From assembly GCA_964404255.1 (NCBI GenBank), contig CAYOJJ010000005.1, forward strand, positions 1-64,000: DNA of 64,000 nt. The letters are read 5' to 3'. Shown piece after piece: positions 54,472-61,749 of this stretch (the first letter of the stretch is position 1; each line of letters starts with the position of its first letter). Origin of the DNA: JAFDZW01 sp964404255. Its GTDB lineage: Bacteria; Bacteroidota; Ignavibacteria; Palsa-1295. The notes below the pieces were generated by a model. The model was not told the origin of the DNA. It was given only the letters and a program-made list of their open reading frames with translations, and did no database searches. The position numbers were made by a program, and so were the translations under genes.

Positions 54472-54500
54472 AAAGGCCGCAGTTGCGGCCTTTTATTTTT
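54472..54500 (+). terminator. Rho-independent terminator
   Basis: AAAGGCCGCA and TGCGGCCTTT (54472-54493) form a strong stem with a very short loop, followed by TATTTTT. Confidence 0.88.
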
Positions 54501-54526
54501 AGATCAGAATAATAAAGAGAATAGTA

Positions 54527-54940
54527 TTATCGGGCGGAGTGTACTTGGCGAAATGGTCGAAGCAGCCAACCGCAAGCGATCATGCCAAGCCCGACTCCGC
54601 CAAGGATGAATTGCAGGAAATAAAGGACCTGAATAGTAACGATCTGAGTAATAAGCCAAAGCAATAGCAGGAATCCTGCCGCCATGATGAGTTCGGGATA
54701 GTGCTTATTGCGGGCAATAATAGCGCCGATAATGACAATATTAAATAAGCCATTCACACAGAATAATACTATGCCGGGAATAAAATAATTATGGAAGAAA
54801 GAATCTTTGAGGTAATCAAGCCGCAACAGAATACTGCTTCCATCGGGATGAGTCATAAGATGCCATCCGCCATACAGCGCCCCGATTCCATTAAAGAGCA
54901 GCAACAACGATGAAGCTCCGAGTAATATCCTATTGTACAT
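54527..54940 (-). CDS. Four-helix membrane protein of unknown function
   Basis: 137 residues with four predicted membrane helices (residues about 5-25, 52-74, 84-103 and 106-126), the third very hydrophobic (LIMAAGFLLLLWLITQIVTI). No motif is recognised. The layout with a short loop rich in Asp/His after helix 1 is typical of DoxX-like or small inner-membrane proteins, but the match is not good enough to name it. It stands between two terminators and is probably transcribed alone. Confidence 0.7.
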   Translation of the reverse strand: MYNRILLGASSLLLLFNGIGALYGGWHLMTHPDGSSILLRLDYLKDSFFHNYFIPGIVLFCVNGLFNIVIIGAIIARNKHYPELIMAAGFLLLLWLITQIVTIQVLYFLQFILGGVGLGMIACGWLLRPFRQVHSAR

Positions 54941-54973
54941 ATAATGCTATTATTCGAGTAAGCACCTATAAAT

Positions 54974-55011
54974 AAAAAAAGCGCCCGATAGTATGTGCTG
55001 CTATCGGGCGC
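54974..55011 (-). terminator. Rho-independent terminator for the GerW-like gene (minus strand)
   Basis: GCGCCCGATAG (54981-54991) and CTATCGGGCGC (55001-55011) form a perfect 11-pair stem. On the minus strand it is followed by seven T residues (54980-54974). Confidence 0.92.
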
Positions 55012-55026
55012 CCCTGGGTACGTGGC

Positions 55027-55407
55027 TTATGCTGCAGTAGCAGCCGTTTCCTTTTTATTAAAGAATGCCGTCAGTACTTCCGGTGCTTTTTCCAGCAACG
55101 AGCTGAGGCCCTTGTTCGACTTTGTGGAGATAAAATTGATCTCCCCGCCGCGGGCTACTAAAAAGCCTACGGGTTCGATGCCGGTGCCGGCACCGGCTCC
55201 GGAGCCTTCTCCCTTGCCTTTGCCATTCTTTTGGTTATCGCCTTCTCCTTCGCCGCCTCCGAAACCGAATCCTAAGCCGATCCGGATCACCGGCACACAA
55301 GCGTATTCGCCAAGTTGAAACTGATTGCCAATGACAGTTTCTGTTTTTGTTTCTGATCTGAGAAAATCGGTCACTTTAGAAATGACCTCATCGAATTGCG
55401 TATTCAT
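55027..55407 (-). CDS. GerW/YtfJ family protein
   Basis: 126 residues. The family pattern is clear: an N-terminal helix with VIGNQFQLGEYACVPVIRIGLGFGFGGG, a Gly/Lys-rich insert, and EPVGFLVARGGEINFIS. In Bacillus the relative YtfJ/GerW is a spore protein needed for germination, but homologues are common in organisms that do not sporulate, where function is unknown. The adjacent upstream gene encodes a DUF2953-like protein, the same pairing (ytfI-ytfJ) as in Bacillus, so the two probably work together near the membrane. Confidence 0.85.
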   Translation of the reverse strand: MNTQFDEVISKVTDFLRSETKTETVIGNQFQLGEYACVPVIRIGLGFGFGGGEGEGDNQKNGKGKGEGSGAGAGTGIEPVGFLVARGGEINFISTKSNKGLSSLLEKAPEVLTAFFNKKETAATAA

Positions 55408-55434
55408 AATTGTAATAATGAATTGTGAAAAAAC

Positions 55435-55923
55435 TTATTTAATGGCGGCTATCATGATACGGGCAAGATTATTAGTGATCTTAATCCTAAGCTGTATTCT
55501 GCCTTCGAAATTGATCCGCCAGATATACGGAGGTTTCGATAGCAGGTGGCCGAGAGGATAAAGCAATGCATTGATCGCATAATCATCGGTATCGATGTTT
55601 ACAAAGAAATAAGAGACTTTAAAAGTACGTAGTACCGCTCGTATCTTCCGCAGTACCGCCTTTCGATCTCTTTTCTTACGCGTTTTCCGCTTTTGGCTTT
55701 TCTCATCGGTTGGCCGTTTTTGTAATAGATCGATCGTTTTTGTCCATCCGAGCACCCACACCCGAAGCAGTAAGCGGCCATTACTGCCGTATACTGCCGC
55801 TGAAGCGATCGTTTGTAAGCGCAGTTGGTACAGGTCTCGCTCGCTATCGACCTCCAATACTAACGGCGTAAAAAGCAGGTACACCACTATAGTCGCCAGC
55901 ACAAGAAATATCGATAGTATCAT
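55435..55923 (-). CDS. DUF2953-like membrane protein (YtfI-like)
   Basis: 162 residues. One N-terminal membrane helix (ILSIFLVLATIVVYLLFTPL), a strand-rich segment, a strongly basic linker (KSQKRKTRKKRDRKAVLRKI) and a C-terminal part with NIDTDDYAINALLYPLG, the block expected for DUF2953 proteins (which usually carry G-x-D-A..T/A..G in this place). It lies 27 bases upstream of the GerW-like gene. The pair is likely cotranscribed. Function unknown. Confidence 0.7.
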   Translation of the reverse strand: MILSIFLVLATIVVYLLFTPLVLEVDSERDLYQLRLQTIASAAVYGSNGRLLLRVWVLGWTKTIDLLQKRPTDEKSQKRKTRKKRDRKAVLRKIRAVLRTFKVSYFFVNIDTDDYAINALLYPLGHLLSKPPYIWRINFEGRIQLRIKITNNLARIMIAAIK

Positions 55924-56057
55924 TTGCCTTTTCCTGGCAAAAAGATGTAATAATAATTATGCCACTCTCAAAAAACCATGAGTGCCGGGATATTTTGAGT
56001 GTCACCGATATTATAAGGTCAAAAAAGCTTCCGGCCAGTTAAAAAAATTACCGATAT

Positions 56058-56858
56058 TCACTTATTTTTAAGAGATGCCGTAGTACTTCTGAATAGTAGT
56101 ATGCTTAAGCAAGCAAAGCCGGTCATAATAATAGCAATATAATATTGGCCCGAGAGACCCTGCATATATTCATGAACGATCAATGTAGCAATGGAAAGGG
56201 TCATCAGGGCAGAAAAAGTCATAATAATAGGGGCAAAGAGGTACCCGAGTGGATGGTCTTTCTTTAATAATATCGCTATAAGAGCAAATCCCGGCAACAA
56301 AAAGGATAGGTCGATCACGTGGACTGGATTTGTCAGTAAACCCGTCGTCAGAAGATTCTCGGGTATGGTACCTTTTATCGTTGCCGGCACTATCTCGCTC
56401 AGCCACAGAAGCAGGAATAACCCTGAAAAAAACCATAAATATATACGTGCGGCCTTAAGCGGCCTTGCAAGCGTGAACCATTGTTTTATGGTAGCCGAAC
56501 CGGTTTTCCATAAAAGATAGATCAAGCTATAACAGGAAAGCCCTAATCCGGCACAGTATAAGAGAAAAAAACTATTAAAATGAACGGCGAACGCAAAAAT
56601 GATAAAAGTGTAGATCAAAAATACCAGTGTTCCGGCAAGCACAAAAAAGGCTCGTTTCGATCCGTTCTGGAATATCATGGCAGAAACGATCAATATCGGA
56701 GCGGCGATGAAAAGATCGAACAGATCCTGAGCGATCCCCTGAGCCTTCCAACCGGCTGTTTCGCGGAGATAGAGCGTTGGTAAAAGAATATCACCGATGC
56801 TAATAATAATTACTATAACAGCGAGAAGATAGATCAGCAAAAAGAATCGAATAGTCAT
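56058..56858 (-). CDS. Multi-helix membrane protein of unknown function
   Basis: 266 residues with about eight predicted membrane helices spread along the whole length and little outside the membrane. No catalytic or transport motif is recognised. A conserved-looking proline/aromatic segment (IVPATIKGTIPENLLTTGLL, then PVHVIDLSFLLPG) lies between helices 5 and 6. The protein is probably in the inner membrane. Upstream (56875-56903) is a CTGGCAT/ATGCCAG inverted repeat that may be its control region. Confidence 0.7.
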   Translation of the reverse strand: MTIRFFLLIYLLAVIVIIISIGDILLPTLYLRETAGWKAQGIAQDLFDLFIAAPILIVSAMIFQNGSKRAFFVLAGTLVFLIYTFIIFAFAVHFNSFFLLYCAGLGLSCYSLIYLLWKTGSATIKQWFTLARPLKAARIYLWFFSGLFLLLWLSEIVPATIKGTIPENLLTTGLLTNPVHVIDLSFLLPGFALIAILLKKDHPLGYLFAPIIMTFSALMTLSIATLIVHEYMQGLSGQYYIAIIMTGFACLSILLFRSTTASLKNK

Positions 56859-57064
56859 ATTTCTTACCTGATTGCTGGCATTTTATTAGCAATTTCATGC
56901 CAGAACCTCGGGAAGGGACGTTCTCTATTTACAGAAGGGTTTTAACTTCCTTCAATGCTCCCGGAGGAATATAAAGAGTAAAGAATTTTAATTGATAGTT
57001 TAATTAATTTACTTTTTGGCCTTTACGGAGGCTCGAATGAGGCTATATTTCTATGATTTCTGCT

Positions 57065-57083
57065 TTGGAATGATCTTTGCAAT
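57065..57083 (+). promoter_or_regulatory. Candidate sigma-54 promoter before the PAS kinase
   Basis: TTTGGAATGATCTTTGCAA has GG (57067-57068) and GC (57079-57080) separated by ten bases, with a good -12 TTTGCA. It lies about 90 bases before the kinase gene whose partner is itself a sigma-54 activator, so autoregulation is plausible. The rest of the 300-base gap 56859-57167 is AT-rich and holds no gene. Confidence 0.55.
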
Positions 57084-57167
57084 GGAAAAAGTATCGGGAA
57101 AGTCAATCTACTAAATACAATAATTTATTATAATTAATAAAGTTGCAGTATATCGGGATGAGTGTTA

Positions 57168-58346
57168 ATGAGAGAGGATAATAATTTACAGGATTTGTCT
57201 GATGGCGATGTGGGTTTGATTGTAAAATCTGCCTCACGGAGAAACGTCATCATGACCACCGATGAATCGACGATACTTACCTGGGCATTTGAGCATTCTT
57301 CAGATGGGATGCTTGTGACCGATACCAGCGGTATCATTGTCAAGGTAAATAAAGCATTTGAGCTAATGTTCGGCTACAGCCAGGAGGAGACTCTTGGTCG
57401 CCGGACGAATTTATTGCGAAGCCGCTATTCCACGCCTGAATTTTATCAGGAGATGTGGCGCTGCCTTAATGAACAGGGCGAATGGAAAGGGGAGATCATT
57501 AACCGTACAAAAACGGGAGAAGAAAAGACCTGCCTGCTTACAATCACGCCCGTAAAATCTCCCGAAGGAGAACGTTTGGGATATCTTGGAGTAGAGATCG
57601 ATCTCACCGAGCGTAAGAATCTCGAAGAGCAAATCGTTCAGGGCGAAAAACTTGCCAGTATCGGAGAAAGCCTTGCCACTTTAATGCATGAGATTCGAAA
57701 TCCTCTTAACGGGATAGCAATGAATTTGTTCATGCTCGAACGCAACAGCATGGATTGGTCGGAGGATGAAAAAGAATCGGTACAATTGATCGGCAAAGAA
57801 GTCAAGCGGTTGGAGGGGATGATCAATACCGCGATGAGCTATGCCCGGAAGATGGAATTACAGCCCGATCGGGTACTGATGTCCGAGTTTTTAAAAGATA
57901 TTGAGACATTAGTAGGTTTCGATGCCGAAGCAATGAGAGTTGATTTATTCTTTGAACCTACCGGAAAGACACTCAGCGGCTATTTCGATCCCAATCTGAT
58001 GAAGCAGGTACTGCTCAATCTTACAAAAAATGCTATCGAATCTTCCGCTCATGCCGATATAAGAAAAGTGCGGATAAGAGTGACCACCGAGGAGCGTCCG
58101 TTATGGCAATCGATCAGTGCCTCCGGAAAAATTTTACTGCTAACTATAGAAAATTCTGGTACTCCCATTCCCGAAGAAACTCAACGAAATTTATTCAAAC
58201 CTTTTTTTACTACAAAAACTCAGGGATTAGGACTTGGGCTTGCCACTTCTGCGAAGATCGTGCGTCAGCACCATGGTATTATCAATCATGCGACGATTGA
58301 CGACCCGCCGTTTACTACCAGGTTCACGGTGGCCATCCCCTCATAA
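57168..58346 (+). CDS. PAS-domain histidine kinase (NtrB-like)
   Basis: 392 residues from the ATG at 57168; a GTG six bases earlier is in the same frame, and the ATG at 57252 is a shorter alternative. A PAS domain (about 35-150, with SSDGMLVTDTSGIIVKVN and GYSQEETLGR) is followed by HisKA (LATLMHEIRNPLNG, phosphoacceptor His) and an HATPase domain (NLTKNAIESS, GLGLGLATSAKI). No membrane helix, so a cytoplasmic sensor. It pairs with the sigma-54 activator seven bases downstream. Confidence 0.92.
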   Translation: MREDNNLQDLSDGDVGLIVKSASRRNVIMTTDESTILTWAFEHSSDGMLVTDTSGIIVKVNKAFELMFGYSQEETLGRRTNLLRSRYSTPEFYQEMWRCLNEQGEWKGEIINRTKTGEEKTCLLTITPVKSPEGERLGYLGVEIDLTERKNLEEQIVQGEKLASIGESLATLMHEIRNPLNGIAMNLFMLERNSMDWSEDEKESVQLIGKEVKRLEGMINTAMSYARKMELQPDRVLMSEFLKDIETLVGFDAEAMRVDLFFEPTGKTLSGYFDPNLMKQVLLNLTKNAIESSAHADIRKVRIRVTTEERPLWQSISASGKILLLTIENSGTPIPEETQRNLFKPFFTTKTQGLGLGLATSAKIVRQHHGIINHATIDDPPFTTRFTVAIPS

Positions 58347-58352
58347 TATACT

Positions 58353-59711
58353 ATGACCGATACATCAAAAAAAATTCTCGTTGCTGATGATGATAATACC
58401 GCCCGGCGGACGCTTGAGCGCTTTTTAACTTCCGAAGGATACCAGGTTACAACTGCAGCCGATGCCAACGAAGCCCTGCTTGCCGTTCACGTCGATGCTC
58501 CCGATATTATTCTCAGCGATATTTATATGCCCGGCAAGTCGGGCCTTGAGTTACAGGAATCGCTCACCTCGATAGGTATTTCGGTGCCGATCATTTTTAT
58601 GACGGGCCATGACGATATGCCGACCACAATTAAGGCGATGCAGCAGGGTGCCTACGATTATCTGCCGAAACCTGTTGATCTGAACCGCCTTTCAAAAATA
58701 CTCAGCCGTCTGCTCGATAACATGGAGTTGTCGGAAAAGCTGAATGTTATAGTCGATGAAAAAGCAAAAGAGCATCGGCTTGAGGATCTTATGGTCGGTC
58801 ATGATCCTCGTATGCTCGAGATTTTTAAGACCATTGGTAATGTAACGCGCTCACGAGTAACCGTATTGATTGAAGGAGAATCCGGCACTGGTAAAGAATT
58901 AATAGCACGGGCTATTCATTTCAATTCGAGTTGGAGCCTTGAGCCATTCATTGCGGTAAATTGTACCGCACTCGCCGAGACGTTATTGGAATCGGAATTA
59001 TTTGGTCATGTGAAAGGCTCGTTTACCGGCGCAACCGTCGATAAAAAAGGAAAATTTGAATTAGCGGGAGAAGGTACGATCTTCCTCGATGAAATTGCCG
59101 AGATTTCCGCTCCGCTTCAGGTAAAATTACTTCGTGTGCTTCAGGAGCGCGAGTTCGAGCGCGTCGGCGGAGAAAAAACGATCCCAATGAATGCTCGCAT
59201 TATTGCCGCTACGAATCGCGATATGATGGAAGAGGTACGGGCCGGCAGATTCCGCGAAGATCTCTATTATCGCTTGAACGTAGTCTCGATCAAGGTACCT
59301 CCGCTGCGTGAGCGCAAAGAGGATATTCCGATGCTCGTGCGTCGTCTGCTTACCGAGATCAATACCGAGATGCATACGAAGGTCCATAAGATTACCGATA
59401 GTGCTATGGAAATGATCAAGGACCATGATTGGCCGGGTAACGTACGCGAATTGCAGAATGTGCTCACCAGAGCGGTAGTATTAAGCAAATCCGATGTAAT
59501 GGATGAATCTGCTCTCCAACTGGTCCCTACGAAGCAGGCAACTCCCGGGGTATATAATTGGAATAGAACGCTCGCGGAAGTTGAGCAGGAGCATATCGGG
59601 GAAGTTCTTAAAGCCGTTCAAGGTAATAAAAAAGAAGCGGCACGAATTCTTGGAATTTCAAAGCCTACTCTCTATTCAAGATTACCGAGCGATGTAAAAT
59701 CCGGATCCTGA
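58353..59711 (+). CDS. Sigma-54-dependent response regulator (NtrC family)
   Basis: 452 residues. Receiver (VADDDNTARRTL, Asp in ILSDIYMP, Lys in YLPKPVD), AAA+ domain (GESGTGKE) and Fis-type HTH (AARILGISKPTLYSRL). The sigma-54 contact loop reads GSFTGA rather than GAFTGA; this Ser variant occurs in active members. Partner of the kinase upstream. Targets may include the sigma-54-like promoters noted in this window. Confidence 0.94.
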   Translation: MTDTSKKILVADDDNTARRTLERFLTSEGYQVTTAADANEALLAVHVDAPDIILSDIYMPGKSGLELQESLTSIGISVPIIFMTGHDDMPTTIKAMQQGAYDYLPKPVDLNRLSKILSRLLDNMELSEKLNVIVDEKAKEHRLEDLMVGHDPRMLEIFKTIGNVTRSRVTVLIEGESGTGKELIARAIHFNSSWSLEPFIAVNCTALAETLLESELFGHVKGSFTGATVDKKGKFELAGEGTIFLDEIAEISAPLQVKLLRVLQEREFERVGGEKTIPMNARIIAATNRDMMEEVRAGRFREDLYYRLNVVSIKVPPLRERKEDIPMLVRRLLTEINTEMHTKVHKITDSAMEMIKDHDWPGNVRELQNVLTRAVVLSKSDVMDESALQLVPTKQATPGVYNWNRTLAEVEQEHIGEVLKAVQGNKKEAARILGISKPTLYSRLPSDVKSGS

Positions 59712-59761
59712 AAAAGGACTGCAGAAAGGTCATCCCAAGGCTTACACTTCATTTAAAAATA

Positions 59762-59780
59762 TTGGCACGGTTTTTGGCTA
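59762..59780 (+). promoter_or_regulatory. Sigma-54-like element before the second receiver-only gene
   Basis: TTGGCACGGTTTTTGGCTA: perfect -24 (GG at 59764-59765), ten bases, then GG instead of GC. It is nearly the same as the element at 44030, and about 60 bases before the paralogous gene. Confidence 0.4.
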
Positions 59781-59824
59781 TTAATCTATCGATGGGATGA
59801 CTGTTATGATAAGGATAAGAAATT

Positions 59825-60223
59825 ATGTCTGCGTATACTCCGAACACACTATTGATCGTGGAAGATTATGATGTCATTAGAAGTATTCTTTCAAAACTTT
59901 GTTTGGAAAATCACTACACGATCATTTCTACCGGAAATGTCAAAGAAGCGCTGATAGCTCTAAAAAAAGATCACCCTAAGATCATTATTTTTGATGTAAA
60001 TATGAAGACGGTGAAGGATCCCATCGGGGCCATAACTTCCTTGCGTTCTTCCCATCCGTCGAGTACTATCATTGCTGTCGATGGTATCAATGCGTTCAAA
60101 GAACAGCAGTTACTCTTACAAGGGACAGATAAAGTACTACACCGGCCACCGGTCTATAGCGAGTATGCGACAGAACTAAATACAGCCCTTGCAAGGCTGA
60201 TTTCTTCGGGCAGCACTAACTAA
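59825..60223 (+). CDS. Stand-alone receiver-domain protein (CheY-like)
   Basis: 132 residues: a receiver domain with LLIVEDYDVIRS, phosphoacceptor Asp in IIFDVNMKT and no output domain. It is a paralogue of the protein at 44074 (matching ED(F/Y)DV(L/I)R, VSTGN/ISTGN and IFD(F/V)N segments). The usual Thr and Lys of a fully active receiver are not clear here (AVDG, VLHRPP). It lies 110 bases behind the NtrB/NtrC-like pair and may share its signal. Candidate regulator by protein contact. Confidence 0.8.
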   Translation: MSAYTPNTLLIVEDYDVIRSILSKLCLENHYTIISTGNVKEALIALKKDHPKIIIFDVNMKTVKDPIGAITSLRSSHPSSTIIAVDGINAFKEQQLLLQGTDKVLHRPPVYSEYATELNTALARLISSGSTN

Positions 60224-60488
60224 TTTATTATATCTCAGTTTTTTATAGGCCGGGTAAAAAAGATAAACAACAAGGTAAATATTTTACTATTACCAAGAGA
60301 ATTTCTCGGGGGTGCTGTCACTTCCCTTTGCTTAAGAATCAATTTTAAATTTTGAAATACGTTTTTTCTTTTTTTGTGTATATGTATTCATCCGTCCCCG
60401 GACTCATATAGCGCAGTATATTCATCGGTTCTACCGGTGAAGAAAGCGGCTAAATATTGCTTCCATCATAAGAATACTACATACTACT

Positions 60489-60698
60489 ATGAATAAGAAG
60501 GAATCAAAACAACCGGGCCATTCTTCGGATACCGAATCGTCTTTTTCTCCTACTGCAGATAACGAAAACAATCTTATAACTGATGCTGCCGAGCAATTTC
60601 CGGGTGTAGCACAGGGAATAGGTGGTTCGCAGGGATATAGCCAAGCTACTCAACTTACCCCAAATAGCGGATCATACAATACACACAGAGTCTTCTGA
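60489..60698 (+). CDS. Small low-complexity hydrophilic protein
   Basis: 69 residues (MNKKESKQPGHSSDTESSFS...), rich in Ser, Asn, Gln and Gly, probably disordered, no Cys or signal peptide. Its N-terminus recalls that of the Tyr-rich repeat protein at 36900 (AKKESKEKESTSSKK). No family recognised; such proteins are often stress-induced. The 265 bases before it hold no gene that I can support. Confidence 0.5.
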   Translation: MNKKESKQPGHSSDTESSFSPTADNENNLITDAAEQFPGVAQGIGGSQGYSQATQLTPNSGSYNTHRVF

Positions 60699-60759
60699 GG
60701 TAAAATAATAGAGAGTGTTCTATCGTATTCTCTTCATTCTACATAAGAAAGGGACAATC

Positions 60760-60960
60760 ATGAATACCAACGAAAACGATAACTTCAACGATAAGAATAA
60801 ATCAAATCTCGGCACACAAGCGCCGGGAAGTTCTCGTGATTCCGGCACGAAGAGCTCGGGCTCTCAGAGTACGAGCAGCTCTTCTTCGGCCGCAAACACC
60901 AGAACTACTGATACGCAGGGAGTAAATAAAGGAATGGATAAAGAAAAGAAACAGTCCTGA
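60760..60960 (+). CDS. Small Asn/Ser-rich disordered protein
   Basis: 66 residues (MNTNENDNFNDKNKSNLGTQ...), with a Ser-rich middle (SSGSQSTSSSSSAAN) and a Lys-rich end. AAAGGGA lies seven bases before the ATG at 60760; the longer frame from 60715 is less likely. Similar in style to the preceding gene, and both end before a strong terminator. Function unknown, perhaps a protective disordered protein. Confidence 0.55.
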   Translation: MNTNENDNFNDKNKSNLGTQAPGSSRDSGTKSSGSQSTSSSSSAANTRTTDTQGVNKGMDKEKKQS

Positions 60961-60981
60961 CCTTTACGTTCTACTCACAGG

Positions 60982-61020
60982 AAGGGAAAAGCCATTGAAT
61001 GGCTTTTCCCTTTTCTTCTT
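60982..61020 (+). terminator. Rho-independent terminator
   Basis: AAGGGAAAAGCCAT (60982-60995) and ATGGCTTTTCCCTT (60999-61012) form a perfect 14-pair stem with a TGA loop and a T-rich tail. Confidence 0.93.
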
Positions 61021-61156
61021 TATGGCGGATCGGGAATATTTACCGTATTCCTTTTTTCATAAGGCAGGTTAAAAAATATTGAACTACCGTCAAGTATCTT
61101 TACGGACAGGTTTCTGTAATTTGTTGAAAACATTATAATTGTTGCTAAAAAATGCT

Positions 61157-61175
61157 TTGGCATTATTCTTGCCTT
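61157..61175 (+). promoter_or_regulatory. Candidate sigma-54 promoter
   Basis: TTTGGCATTATTCTTGCCTT has GG (61159-61160) and GC (61171-61172) ten bases apart with a good TTGGCA and TTGCC. Transcription would start near 61184, about 25 bases before the lipoprotein gene at 61208. Confidence 0.6.
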
Positions 61176-61207
61176 TATGCCTGATAACTTAATGTACCAA
61201 TACTGCT

Positions 61208-61744
61208 ATGAATAAACTTCTCATATGGGCTCTCAGTGTAACCACTATTTTCTCAATAGTCGGTTGTAGTGTCGATAAGGATTTTTCCTTTACCTTGGAA
61301 AAAGAATTTTCCGCTACTAATTACCAGAATGCTACCTATTCTACATCCGCCACGATGGATGCAAAGCAATCGAGTTCGGATTTCGATAAATATCGTTCCG
61401 ATCTGAAATCGCTGGATATTGAGTCCGGCTCTTATACCATTACGTATTTCCAGGGATCTGCAACACAGACGATCGAATCCGGAACGATCAGTGTCAGCGA
61501 TGTCAATGGCGGCGCACAGCATACCATAGCAACGATCTCGAATGTCAATCTGATGGCTGTCGCAGGACAAACGCAGCCATTAACACTCGACGATGCCGGT
61601 AAGCAATTCTTCAAAGATCAATTACTGAGCTCAGCGAGCGCGGCGACTGTCTATCTGACTGCTACGACCAATCAGACTCCGATCACCTTTACGATCAAGC
61701 TCAGTTTTAAGGTAAAAGCCAGTTATTCGAAATCTATTCTCTAA
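61208..61744 (+). CDS. Lipoprotein of unknown function
   Basis: 178 residues. Signal peptide with lipobox IVGC (Cys20), then a domain rich in Ser/Thr and beta strands with one helical segment (KQSSSDFDKYRSDLKSLDI). No motif recognised. It ends five bases before the large repetitive protein, so the two are probably cotranscribed from the sigma-54-like promoter. Likely located at the outer membrane. Confidence 0.78.
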   Translation: MNKLLIWALSVTTIFSIVGCSVDKDFSFTLEKEFSATNYQNATYSTSATMDAKQSSSDFDKYRSDLKSLDIESGSYTITYFQGSATQTIESGTISVSDVNGGAQHTIATISNVNLMAVAGQTQPLTLDDAGKQFFKDQLLSSASAATVYLTATTNQTPITFTIKLSFKVKASYSKSIL

Positions 61745-61749
61745 GCGCT

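Noticed and set aside
59712..60488. A hidden gene between the receiver protein and the small proteins
   Set aside because: 60224-60488 has stops in all frames and no start signal; I see only AT-rich sequence with a short CGGTTCTACCGG palindrome.
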